A stretch of DNA of 64,000 nucleotides, from assembly GCA_965212135.1 (NCBI GenBank), contig OZ243044.1, forward strand, positions 496,001 through 560,000, read 5' to 3'. Of the stretch, positions 7,627-16,226 are shown in pieces. The DNA is from Bin75 sp965212135 (GTDB lineage: Bacteria; Nitrospirota; Nitrospiria; Nitrospirales; UBA8639). A program made the position numbers and the translations under genes. The first letter of the stretch is position 1, and each line of letters begins with the position of its first letter. Below the pieces are notes generated by a model that saw nothing but the letters and a program-made list of their open reading frames with translations, made no database searches and was not told where the DNA came from.

Positions 7627-9498
7627 TCAGACATGTTTGGCGTCTTCTCTCGGCGCCCCTCCGGCCATCGCCGGCGCCGCGGACCCGGGAATCCCGGCCG
7701 GATCTGCCGCACGTTGCCCCTGTTCCGGACCTTTCTTCCCTTTATCGCCCATCGTGGCGACCCAGAAGATAAAGGCCACCAGCAAACAAAAGACAAACGT
7801 ATTCAGCGACATGAAGGCGGCGGCATACCCCAATGCGGGCGAATACGCATATTCCGAGGTATCGCGCATCACACCATAGATATGCCAGTGAACCCGGGAC
7901 GATGATCGGGCGTAGCCCATCAACGACATGAGCAGGATCACCATGACCGCATTGGACACCAGACAATAGGCGGCACGGATGGGCATCCGCCCCCAGACCA
8001 TTTCGGTGGTTGTCCTGGCGCTTTTCATCAGCACCGCCGTCAAGGGCGTGAAGGTGAGCATAATAAACAACACGATCAAGACCTGGGCCACGGAAAAATA
8101 ATTAATCCGAATAATGGCCGGCACGAAATACCCCCAGACCCCCAGAACAATCACGGCAACGCCGGCAACCACAAGCAGGGCGCCCATCACCGACTTGGCA
8201 ATTTTCGCCCACGTGGCTGTTTCCTGTTTTCCGGCCCGCCAATACATGATGAAACTCATAAAGGTCACCAGGATCATGAGATTCGCGACGGTCATCTTTG
8301 CGGACATCACGCCGAAGACGCCAAGTAGCGGATGGTGGGTGCCGCCCATTTTTCTGGCTTCTTCAAGGCTGGCCACCAGGGAGTGGGGCGTCATCCACAC
8401 GCCAAGACACACCATCAGCACAATCAGCATGGCAAGAATCGGCCGTCTGTAGCTTTGTTCGGAGCCGGGTATGCGATAGGTAATCCCCATCCAGAAATAA
8501 TAATTGGCGCCCAGAAACAGGACGCCGATCAGCATGGCCTGCAAGATAAAGAGCCACGCCAGAAATCCTCCCATCAAGGTAATGCCCATTTGCTGGTTGT
8601 ATTGATAGATCTCCCGCATGAGCCAATACCCGGCGAAAGGAAGGGGGAGCATGCCGAACACGCCGATGAAGTTTCCCACGTAGCCCATCCAGTCGTAATG
8701 TTCCCGTTCTTCCCGGCTGGCGGCAAGCAGATACCGGATGCCCGCATAGGCCCCGCAAATAAATCCGCCAAGGACGACGTTCGCAATGAGTCGGTGAATA
8801 TTGACCGGCCACCACGTTGGATTCCAGGTTGCCGCCCACGCGCGTTCAATCGCCGTTCCGTCGGTCACCACGACGGGACTGGCCTGGAACGTGGCCCAGG
8901 AATTGGGCACAATCATAATGCCCAGGGCAAACAGGTTGAGTAAAAATCCCAGCGTCAGATGAATCCATTTTTTATTGCCCTGCATGGCGTCCCACCCGTA
9001 CCAGTACAGGTAGAGGACGGCGGTTTCCAGAATGAACAACATGCAGTAGGCAAGAAAGGAAGGGAAAAAAATGTCGGAGAGGTACGCCATCAGTTTGGGA
9101 TACAGGCCGATCAGCAGAAACAGCAGAATGCCCCCAAACAACGCCGTGGTCGCATAGGCCGACGTCAACAATTTGGTAAATTCTTTGGCCAGCCTGTCAT
9201 ACCGGGCTTCTTTGGACTTCCATCCGACGATTTCACAGACCCAGGCAAAGATCGGCACCCCCAGCACGAAGCCGGCAAGGAGTAAATGCTGCTGGGCCAC
9301 GACCCAGACCACATTCCGGCTTCCGAATACCGGGATATCCCGATATTCCACGGACATGGCTTGCGTAGCGGCATCCTGCGCCCAGACACAAACAGGGAGG
9401 AGGACGAGCGCCCCCAGGACACTCCACGCGAACAGGGATGATCGTTTCACCGTTGGCAACCAGGACTTCAGCGTTTCTATTGTGCCGTGGTTTTTCAT
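7627..9498 (-). CDS. Cytochrome bd-like oxidase subunit I, copy 1
   Basis: A 623-residue polytopic membrane protein related to CydA. After a signal-like hydrophobic N-terminus ending at VWAQ, a helix carries VWVVAQQH (His 71), aligning with the first CydA heme ligand, and a second conserved His sits in NIHRLIANV (His 235), like the high-spin/low-spin heme site of CydA. The CydA Q-loop and the GWxxxExGRQPW motif are not apparent; a WMTPHS motif is shared with the second copy. No cydB follows. Such proteins have been described in Nitrospira as putative bd-like oxidases. The tail (about 50 residues) is Ala/Gly/Pro-rich. The ATG at 9498 has a GAGGG site upstream. Confidence 0.8.
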   Translation of the reverse strand: MKNHGTIETLKSWLPTVKRSSLFAWSVLGALVLLPVCVWAQDAATQAMSVEYRDIPVFGSRNVVWVVAQQHLLLAGFVLGVPIFAWVCEIVGWKSKEARYDRLAKEFTKLLTSAYATTALFGGILLFLLIGLYPKLMAYLSDIFFPSFLAYCMLFILETAVLYLYWYGWDAMQGNKKWIHLTLGFLLNLFALGIMIVPNSWATFQASPVVVTDGTAIERAWAATWNPTWWPVNIHRLIANVVLGGFICGAYAGIRYLLAASREEREHYDWMGYVGNFIGVFGMLPLPFAGYWLMREIYQYNQQMGITLMGGFLAWLFILQAMLIGVLFLGANYYFWMGITYRIPGSEQSYRRPILAMLIVLMVCLGVWMTPHSLVASLEEARKMGGTHHPLLGVFGVMSAKMTVANLMILVTFMSFIMYWRAGKQETATWAKIAKSVMGALLVVAGVAVIVLGVWGYFVPAIIRINYFSVAQVLIVLFIMLTFTPLTAVLMKSARTTTEMVWGRMPIRAAYCLVSNAVMVILLMSLMGYARSSSRVHWHIYGVMRDTSEYAYSPALGYAAAFMSLNTFVFCLLVAFIFWVATMGDKGKKGPEQGQRAADPAGIPGSAAPAMAGGAPREDAKHV

Positions 9499-9525
9499 GT
9501 GTGGTCCCTCATCGGTGAATGCTCG

Positions 9526-10416
9526 TTAATGCGCATGATCGCCATGTTCGGGAGCGTTGGAATGTGACGTTGACTGTTTGGGCCGTGCCGCTTTCCTGTT
9601 TTGTTGTGACTTGGCCCCCTTCGCAGGCTCTTTTCCCACCGCCTGGATCGTGGCTTCCGCACGGGTCAGGACGTGCTCCGCGGCTGTTATGACTTGTTGA
9701 GGAACGATCCTCTCTTCCGCTTTTTTCACGTTCACAAATTCGTATTCCTCGTGCGGATGCGGGGTGCTGACGGGTAGCAACCCCCAAAACAGAACAATCA
9801 GGGCGACGGCCGTTCCCGTAAAGACCGTCAACAACAGTGGTTGATCGTTGGGAATCCGAAGGCGATCCCATTGGTGCACGATATCCTGAAAGGTGCCGTC
9901 AACGGGCGTGGACGCACGAACAACGCGTTGAGCCAAGGCTCCTAACCCAAACAACCAGCCATAGAGCATGACAAGCAACACAATCGTGACCGGTACTCCC
10001 ATCATCACCAGCTCCAGGCTAATTCGTTCCGCAATGGGAATCGTGACGAGATGATCCGAGACAAAATCAACCGTCCCTTCGACCGCCCATATCGCAACGG
10101 CTTGTGCGCCGCTCACGATACCATACACGATCGGAAGATAGATAACGGAAAAGACCGCCCATGGCCCCCACAACCGAAGCCCCATCCCCTGCGGAGGATC
10201 AAGACGCAACCGTTCCAGAAACACGGTTCGCGCGCACAACCCCAAGGCCCAGATATCAATGGGAATGGAGAGCAACAACAACGCCAGCAGTCCGCTCCCT
10301 TCCCACGGATGGACGTGCGCCGCCAACAACACCAGCACGATGACCAGTTTGATGGGAACGCCGGTCCAAAAAGTCGGCCAGGCAACAAAGAGCCCGAGTT
10401 TCGCGTTTGGCATCAT
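9526..10416 (-). CDS. Polytopic membrane protein of unknown function in the respiratory cluster
   Basis: A 296-residue protein with about five hydrophobic segments in the first 230 residues and a hydrophilic, Lys/Gln- then His-rich C-terminal tail ending HGDHAH. I do not recognise it as CydB, and no heme or metal motif besides the His tail is evident. It starts three bases after the cytochrome b stop and precedes the bd-like gene, so it is probably a structural subunit of the same complex. The two adjacent ATG codons at 10416 and 10413 are both possible starts. Confidence 0.65.
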   Translation of the reverse strand: MMPNAKLGLFVAWPTFWTGVPIKLVIVLVLLAAHVHPWEGSGLLALLLLSIPIDIWALGLCARTVFLERLRLDPPQGMGLRLWGPWAVFSVIYLPIVYGIVSGAQAVAIWAVEGTVDFVSDHLVTIPIAERISLELVMMGVPVTIVLLVMLYGWLFGLGALAQRVVRASTPVDGTFQDIVHQWDRLRIPNDQPLLLTVFTGTAVALIVLFWGLLPVSTPHPHEEYEFVNVKKAEERIVPQQVITAAEHVLTRAEATIQAVGKEPAKGAKSQQNRKAARPKQSTSHSNAPEHGDHAH

Positions 10417-10419
10417 CGC

Positions 10420-11532
10420 TTAATCCAAAAATTCCCTGTTGAGCACCGCGGACACGGTGAACAGTAAAATGACCGCCATAATGGCAATCCAGCCGATCAA
10501 CGCGATCGGCCGCTTAAAAATATCCCGTTCCGGGCTCCGGTCAAGAAAAGGCAACGCCGCCAGGAACGCTAAAAACGCTCCGGGAATCGCGATGGCTCCC
10601 AAAAACTGTCCAAATTCTCCGGCAAAAATTTTCAAGCGCAACATTTGAAACAGAAAGAGAAAGTACCATTCCGGCTCCGGATGATAGTCGCCCGGGTCGG
10701 GAGTCGCCTCTTCCAACAACACCACCGGTTCAATAAACGCCAAACTGCAAATAATCAGGAACACCGAGGCCATCGCCACGATATCCTTCCAGATTTGCCT
10801 GGGGAAAAAATAATCCGTTTTGGCTTTGAGTTGTTCGGAGGTTCCACGAAACGGGCCGGCGGGGCCGGCCTTGCGAAACAGGAACAGATGGAGGCCGGCC
10901 AGCCCCATTAACGTCGCCGGCAAAATCATCACGTGAATCACAAAGAAGCGACTCAACGTCATTTGCCCAGGCGTGGGACCTCCCTTCAAAAATCTGGCGA
11001 TGAAATCCCCGATGATCGGGGTTTTATCCATAATCTCAACGCCCACGACCGTGGCCCAGTACGCCCGTTGGTCCCAGGGAAGCAAATAGCCGGTAAACCC
11101 GAACGCCATCACCAGCCCAAAGAGGGCCAGCCCGACCAGCCAAATCAGTTCTCTGGGTTTTTTATACGATCCCCATAAAAACACCTGAGACATATGGGCA
11201 AACACCATCACCACCATGGCCGATGATCCCCAGAAATGGTAACTCAGCAGAAACCATCCGTAATCCACTTCGTGAATGATGTACTGTGTGCTTTGATACG
11301 CATGATCGATGCTCGGGACATAGTAAAACATCAACAGAATCCCGGTCACCACCTGCATGATAAAAATGAACAGCAAACACGACCCGAACACATACGCCCA
11401 TCGCGAGCCTCCCGGGACGGGCTCATTCAGCATTTTGGCCTGAATCGTTTTCAGGCCGACTCGTTCATCGACAAACTCGACGAGTTTTTCAAATGCGTTG
11501 GGTGCGTTCTCGGGATGGGACTGGTCGTTCAT
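10420..11532 (-). CDS. Cytochrome b of a bc-type complex
   Basis: A 370-residue cytochrome b carrying both the heme-binding N-terminal helices and the C-terminal quinol-oxidising part in one chain. Paired His ligands appear in SYHFWG/FAHMSQ and VIHVM/GLHLFLF, and the Qo-site PEWY motif is present in HPEPEWYFLFLF. About eight membrane helices are predicted by eye. It is the quinol-oxidising core that works with the Rieske protein encoded just upstream; electrons would pass to the cluster's c-type cytochromes. The usual cytochrome c1 is replaced by other cytochromes of the operon. Confidence 0.93.
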   Translation of the reverse strand: MNDQSHPENAPNAFEKLVEFVDERVGLKTIQAKMLNEPVPGGSRWAYVFGSCLLFIFIMQVVTGILLMFYYVPSIDHAYQSTQYIIHEVDYGWFLLSYHFWGSSAMVVMVFAHMSQVFLWGSYKKPRELIWLVGLALFGLVMAFGFTGYLLPWDQRAYWATVVGVEIMDKTPIIGDFIARFLKGGPTPGQMTLSRFFVIHVMILPATLMGLAGLHLFLFRKAGPAGPFRGTSEQLKAKTDYFFPRQIWKDIVAMASVFLIICSLAFIEPVVLLEEATPDPGDYHPEPEWYFLFLFQMLRLKIFAGEFGQFLGAIAIPGAFLAFLAALPFLDRSPERDIFKRPIALIGWIAIMAVILLFTVSAVLNREFLD

Positions 11533-11553
11533 GGAAACCTGACAGAGGCAACA

Positions 11554-12498
11554 TTAAAGAAGCCGGATTTGGTCTTTCACACCGGCTTTGTATTCAACGT
11601 CAATAATTTTCACGTCCCCCGCGGCATTGACTTGCATCGGAAGCACGTCAAGGGACCGTGGGGCGGGCCCGTCCAGCACCGTCCCCGCCTCATCATAGAG
11701 GCTCAAATGGCAGGGACACAAAAACACCCCGTCGGGGTAATTCTTTGTCCTTCGCCACTTGTAGCCGCATCCCAGATGCGGACATTTTCCCGAAAAGCCA
11801 ATGTGCGGCGCATTGGCTTTATTCACCCAGACGACGGTCCCCTTGCTGTCATAGAAGGTCTTGTCTTTTCCGCCGTAAACGGCTTTGCGGACTGCAGGCG
11901 TCGCCTTCACCACCCAAATATTCTTTTCGATGTTCCGTTCGGGCATGAACGCTTCCTGGCGGCTCCGCGTAAACTTAAACTGGTATCCGATGTTTTCTTT
12001 TCGTATTTTGCCGACGTTGCCCACGGGAAACCAGGTGTTATCAAACGGCCGATACATGGGTTGCATGAGATATTTCAAAACCGGAAAGGCCAAAGGAAGC
12101 GCAAGCAACGCGCCAATCGCATGCGTCATATTCGCAAAAAAACTTCGGCGGAGCACTCCATGTTCGAGCCGCGGATAGGGCACAAGGATTTCGCCGGGCG
12201 CCACGCGAAGGTGATCTTCCAGATGGGCAATCTCCACCTCGTGAATCGTGACGTAGGCGTCGCGGTCCAGCACGGGCAATTGCCTGAATGTATCCGTTGA
12301 ACCCCGGAGAACAATTTCTTCTTCATTCGGAACGGCTTGCACCAGGTCGAGCGGCACCTGACGATCAACGCCTTGCCCCCCGAATTCCCTGACAATCACA
12401 TGGCTAATCTCATGGGACAACGGATCGACAATGACCTTGGACACGCTTCCGACTTCCCCGTCCGTACAGCGCGCTTTTGCTTTGATTTTCGGTTGCAT
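11554..12498 (-). CDS. PRC-barrel domain fused to Rieske [2Fe-2S] protein
   Basis: A 314-residue protein. The N-terminal 100 residues read as a PRC-barrel-type beta domain (VGSVSKVIVDPLSHEISHVIV). A single membrane helix follows (about 125-145), then a C-terminal Rieske domain with cluster motifs CPHLGC (Cys 239, His 241) and CPCHLS (Cys 261, His 264); Cys 244 and Cys 263 would form the usual disulfide. The Rieske part partners the adjacent cytochrome b. The PRC-like domain would lie on the cytoplasmic side, which is unusual for Rieske subunits and could serve assembly or regulation. Confidence 0.85.
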   Translation of the reverse strand: MQPKIKAKARCTDGEVGSVSKVIVDPLSHEISHVIVREFGGQGVDRQVPLDLVQAVPNEEEIVLRGSTDTFRQLPVLDRDAYVTIHEVEIAHLEDHLRVAPGEILVPYPRLEHGVLRRSFFANMTHAIGALLALPLAFPVLKYLMQPMYRPFDNTWFPVGNVGKIRKENIGYQFKFTRSRQEAFMPERNIEKNIWVVKATPAVRKAVYGGKDKTFYDSKGTVVWVNKANAPHIGFSGKCPHLGCGYKWRRTKNYPDGVFLCPCHLSLYDEAGTVLDGPAPRSLDVLPMQVNAAGDVKIIDVEYKAGVKDQIRLL

Positions 12499-12523
12499 GG
12501 AACGACAATGCCCGGAGACCGGA

Positions 12524-13333
12524 TTATGGCATTTTGATCGGCTTCGGTGTATCCACCGAAGCGTCTTTCAAAGACGACACAAAGGCGACCAGCGCGTCTA
12601 TCTCATCGTCAAACATCAAATCTTTATATTTGTCCGGCATTTTGCCTTTCTTGTACTGCTTGTCAAATCCTTCGGCCATCCAGCTTTTGGGGTTGAGAAT
12701 TTTTTCCCGAATAGCTGCAGACGTCATGAGATTGCCGATATTGTCCAGGATCGGCCCTCGCTTCTTTCCGCCTTTTCCGAAGAGTTTATGGCAGTTGTAA
12801 CATTCCTGCAGCTCCCACTGCTCTCTCCCCAGCGCGATTAAATCGCCGGCCACCGGAGCGGACGCGGAAGCGGGTTCCGTGTCCACGACGACCGAAGCCT
12901 CACCGCCCAGACTTTTTAACTGCCGTTCAATCGCGGCAACACGCGCATTCAACACTTTCGCGCGCGCGATCAGTTCGTCGGCTTTGCCTTGTTCGGTTCT
13001 GGCCCGGCGCGCCTTCAGCACCTTTGCGATTTTTCCTTTTTCCACTTCAGGATCATACTGCGGAAGATTGGTGGCTCCGCCGATATACACTCCCGAAATC
13101 ACGAGGTAAAACAACACGAGGCCGACGATGGCCTTGCTCCCTTCAAGCCGCTTCATCGAAGGTGCATCAAGCAACATAAACACAAAGGCCCCCAGCATCG
13201 CGTAGCTGAAAAACATGACCTGGAAGACGGCCGGAAAATGCGTGACCCTCGCCGCCAGCACCAGGATCATCCCGACGGTGACGCCGAACAGGCCTTTCCT
13301 GACAAGGGCCCGTCTGAAACTCTGCTCAGCCAT
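12524..13333 (-). CDS. Membrane-anchored mono-heme cytochrome c with coiled-coil linker
   Basis: A 269-residue protein with three hydrophobic segments (about residues 14-30, 36-55 and 68-85), a charged helical linker (about 95-140, probable coiled coil), an Ala/Ser/Pro-rich spacer, and a cytochrome c domain with CYNCH (178-182). The ATG at 13333 has GGGAG five bases upstream; a GTG four codons earlier is less likely. Placed between a bd-like subunit and the Rieske gene, it is a good candidate for the cytochrome c1-like acceptor, by inference. Confidence 0.82.
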   Translation of the reverse strand: MAEQSFRRALVRKGLFGVTVGMILVLAARVTHFPAVFQVMFFSYAMLGAFVFMLLDAPSMKRLEGSKAIVGLVLFYLVISGVYIGGATNLPQYDPEVEKGKIAKVLKARRARTEQGKADELIARAKVLNARVAAIERQLKSLGGEASVVVDTEPASASAPVAGDLIALGREQWELQECYNCHKLFGKGGKKRGPILDNIGNLMTSAAIREKILNPKSWMAEGFDKQYKKGKMPDKYKDLMFDDEIDALVAFVSSLKDASVDTPKPIKMP

Positions 13334-13351
13334 ATTCGCTCCCACTTTCCA

Positions 13352-15049
13352 TTACTTCACACCCGCCGGCGCCACCTCCGCCTTTTGCCCGCCGGGCCTT
13401 AACGTCACGACAATGGCAAAACTCACGACAAGATAAAAGACCAGGGTGACCCCCGTGATCCACCAAGCGGAATAGGCCAACGTTGGCGTAAACGATTCCG
13501 GGGTAAAGTCCGGCACGAGGTTATACACGTGGTAATATTTTCTGGTGAGCGACCGAACCGTCCCCATCAGGCCCATGGTCCAGATGGCGCTAAACGCCAG
13601 GAAAATCAGGACGAACTGCGACGCGAAGTCAATTTTTCCCCAAATAATGGTTCCGGTTCTGATGGCCCGATTATAGAGAATATAGTTGACGATGGTTAAA
13701 AACACCAACGTGAACGCGGCCGCGTTTTTTGCCGGCATCAGCGCCAATTCACTGGCCCAGGATGGAAGCTCAAACTCTTCAGTCGCCAAAGCCTGTGTGG
13801 CCACAAATCCGTGCGGCGTCATCCAAATGGCATCGGCCACCACAATCATCAAAAATCCGACCTTGATCATGGTGAATGCCGAAACGGTAAATCTCAAACC
13901 CGGCAACTTGCTCAAGAGCGGCGGAAGGAGGACCATCAACGCCAGAAAGATCATTGACTGCCATTCGGGCGGTGGGAACATTTTCCAGGCCACGCCCATG
14001 ACCGCCGGAATGAGGATCACCGCCACCATGACCAGCCCGGAAATCCGCACCTGCTCCACTCCCTGAATGCGCTTCATACTCAGCCAGATATAATAGTTAC
14101 TGGCTAAAAAGATCAGGCCGACCATGGCGCCCTGCATTTCAAAAAACATCGAAAGCTGGTCGGCCATCATGTAGGGACAGATGGACGCGTCATAATCACA
14201 CAGTTCATAAGCCAGGAGATACCCCATGAACGGAAGCAGCAGAAGGGCGCCGACGCCGATCAGATTGCCCACGAATCCCATCCAGTCATAATACGAGCGC
14301 TCTTCATCCGTTTTCGACCCCATATACATATACGCCGCGACGAGCCCCGCGATAAACCCGCCGAATGTCACGTTTCCGACCAACCGATGAAGATTCAACG
14401 GCATCCAGCTATAGTTGGCGACCTTGTCCCACAAGCCCGCGGTTTCGATAAAGGCAAACAACGAGATGCCCTCAGGGGATTTGGCGGGCGTATTCATAAA
14501 AGCCGTGGGACCATCAATGGCAAACAGGGTGGTCGTGCCCACCACGTTTAGCAGGACCCCCAAGGCAATATGACGGGCTTTCTTTTCGCCTTTCAGCGAA
14601 TCCCAGGAATAAAAATACGTGTACAGCACAATGGTTTCCAGAATAAACAAGAGCGGATACACCACGGCGAAAATCAAGAAGAAATGCTGGATCAGCCATG
14701 TGGTGAAACCGGGGTAGGTGGCCAGCAGGACAAAAATAAACAGCCCGCCCGTCAACGCCGTCATGCTATATAAGATAACCGTGACTTTGGTGATTTCCCT
14801 GGCTAAGCGGTCGTACTTCTGGTCATGATTTTTATAACCCAGCCATTCCGAAACCACGGCAAAGATCGGCGCACCCAAAATAAAGGCCGCAAACAAAATG
14901 TGGAGTTGGGCCACGACCCACACCCCTGTCCGGTTTCCGGTATACGGGAACTCCACGGATGGAGCAGCTGGAATCTGGGCATAGGCGACGGCAACGCCCC
15001 CGGTCAGAAGCCCGAGAAAAATCCAAAGACTGCGGGTTGTGGTTTTCAA
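13352..15049 (-). CDS. Cytochrome bd-like oxidase subunit I, copy 2
   Basis: A 565-residue paralogue of the 7627-9498 gene. It shares a signal-like N-terminus (cleavage plausible after VAYAQ), VWVVAQLH (His 50), NLHRLVGNV (His 221), the YDWMGFVGN block and the WMTPHG motif. As in copy 1, a CydA quinol-binding loop is not evident. The initiation codon appears to be TTG, preceded by GGAGGG. Two divergent copies in one operon suggest a heterodimer replacing CydA/CydB, or one catalytic and one electron-entry subunit; neither can be shown from sequence alone. Confidence 0.8.
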   Translation of the reverse strand: MKTTTRSLWIFLGLLTGGVAVAYAQIPAAPSVEFPYTGNRTGVWVVAQLHILFAAFILGAPIFAVVSEWLGYKNHDQKYDRLAREITKVTVILYSMTALTGGLFIFVLLATYPGFTTWLIQHFFLIFAVVYPLLFILETIVLYTYFYSWDSLKGEKKARHIALGVLLNVVGTTTLFAIDGPTAFMNTPAKSPEGISLFAFIETAGLWDKVANYSWMPLNLHRLVGNVTFGGFIAGLVAAYMYMGSKTDEERSYYDWMGFVGNLIGVGALLLLPFMGYLLAYELCDYDASICPYMMADQLSMFFEMQGAMVGLIFLASNYYIWLSMKRIQGVEQVRISGLVMVAVILIPAVMGVAWKMFPPPEWQSMIFLALMVLLPPLLSKLPGLRFTVSAFTMIKVGFLMIVVADAIWMTPHGFVATQALATEEFELPSWASELALMPAKNAAAFTLVFLTIVNYILYNRAIRTGTIIWGKIDFASQFVLIFLAFSAIWTMGLMGTVRSLTRKYYHVYNLVPDFTPESFTPTLAYSAWWITGVTLVFYLVVSFAIVVTLRPGGQKAEVAPAGVK

Positions 15050-15125
15050 GGGTGGTGGCCCTCCTTTATTTATCTATCTGTCTGCCATCCGTCCGCCCCC
15101 AAAGCGAAGAAGGCAATGCCGTGTG

Positions 15126-15662
15126 TTACTGTGAAGCGTCATCAGAGACCATGGGAGCCTCAAACATCGGCGCATCATCGGGCGTTCCCGCAGGAGCCCA
15201 TTGCTTGTGCGTCACGTTGTATTCCATCCCCTTCAAACCAAAGGTCGCTTCGTAGGCAATCACCTTCCACCGTTCATCCTCGGACAGCTTGGATTTCCAA
15301 GCTTTCATTTTGGTGCCTTTGACCCCTTCGGAAATACGCCAGAACCATTGGGAATCGGAGAACAGCTTCATGTGTTTCGTCTGACGAAAATCCCGGGCGC
15401 CGGCTTTCACGGGCTTGCCATTTTTCCCATGACAGCTGGCACAATTGACGTCAATATTTTCCTTGCCGATAAAAAGATCTTTCCCGGCCTCAATAATCTC
15501 GGGGTTGTTCCAATAGCCTTCAGGCATATGGCGGTCGGCATATGCCGGCGGTGGCGGCGGCGGCGGGACAGGCGGCTTCGCTTCTCCGCAGGCCGACAAG
15601 GTCCATCCAATCGTCACAATCGCCACGACGCCCAACGTCTTTCGACATGTACGTTTCTCCAT
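15126..15662 (-). CDS. Mono-heme cytochrome c lipoprotein
   Basis: A 178-residue protein with a lipoprotein signal ending in LSAC (Cys 25), a run of prolines just after it (about residues 30-39), and a cytochrome c domain with CASCH (74-78). It is the first gene of the respiratory cluster on the minus strand. The start at 15662 has GAGGAG seven bases upstream; ATG 15665 is only four bases from it. The proline hinge after a lipid anchor would let the heme domain reach a partner across the periplasm, an inference. Confidence 0.85.
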   Translation of the reverse strand: MEKRTCRKTLGVVAIVTIGWTLSACGEAKPPVPPPPPPPAYADRHMPEGYWNNPEIIEAGKDLFIGKENIDVNCASCHGKNGKPVKAGARDFRQTKHMKLFSDSQWFWRISEGVKGTKMKAWKSKLSEDERWKVIAYEATFGLKGMEYNVTHKQWAPAGTPDDAPMFEAPMVSDDASQ

Positions 15663-15697
15663 CATCACACTCCTCACTTTTCTAAAATGAACAGGCA

Positions 15698-15713
15698 AAG
15701 AAACCGGTTTCTT
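15698..15713. promoter_or_regulatory. 16-bp perfect palindrome upstream of the respiratory cluster
   Basis: AAGAAACCGGTTTCTT is identical to its reverse complement and lies 35 bases upstream of the first start codon of the minus-strand respiratory cluster. A perfect dyad at this place could be a dimeric regulator site. No convincing -35/-10 pair could be assigned beside it, so function is only suggested. Confidence 0.35.
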
Positions 15714-16226
15714 CTCTTTATTCGCTTTCCTTCACGACACACGACGTCCCTCACGCAACGGGGACAGCCCGAGCAAGGGCGAGGAAGATTGTCGAAACGG
15801 CTGCGTGGAATCAAGTCGGGGATGTGCCACGTGGAAGGGTCTATCCAGAGAATTGGCTTTGTCTATTGGAGAGCCCGGCGCCGCCCCTACCCGCAGACAT
15901 CCTTTGTGACGGGAAGGGAAATGCCACGTAAAAGGTCGGCGATTTCTAGCATATGGGCTTTCATCTGTCAATCATCAGAACACCGGAACGGTCCACGGTG
16001 AGGAAGACATCCTGGCTTGTACCACCCGTTTACCATGACACGCGTTGCTCGCCGGGTCTGGTCAAACGGTCCCCGTTCGGAGGGGTGGCAACGGGCATTC
16101 TCCGGCGTTCAGGCTATGACAGACGGGGCAAGATGGCATGAGACAACAAGACAAGACGCGCGCGCAGGCACAGAAGAACGCCTCAACGCATTCTCACGCA
16201 CAGGGGAAACACGAGGCAAGGGGGGG
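15714..16226. other. Gene-poor intergenic region, about 510 bases
   Basis: Between the respiratory cluster's upstream dyad and the small gene ending at 16227 I see no open frame with a ribosome site, no tRNA-like fold and no repeat. It should hold the promoter of the respiratory cluster (reading left), but no clear sigma-70 motif stood out. Confidence 0.4.

Noticed and set aside
7545..7796. Short minus-strand frame overlapping the 3' end of the first bd-like gene
   Set aside because: It overlaps well-supported coding sequence in another frame and lacks conserved features.
9526..10416. Unknown membrane protein as CydB
   Set aside because: Helix number, length and lack of any CydB-like motif do not fit; kept as unknown.
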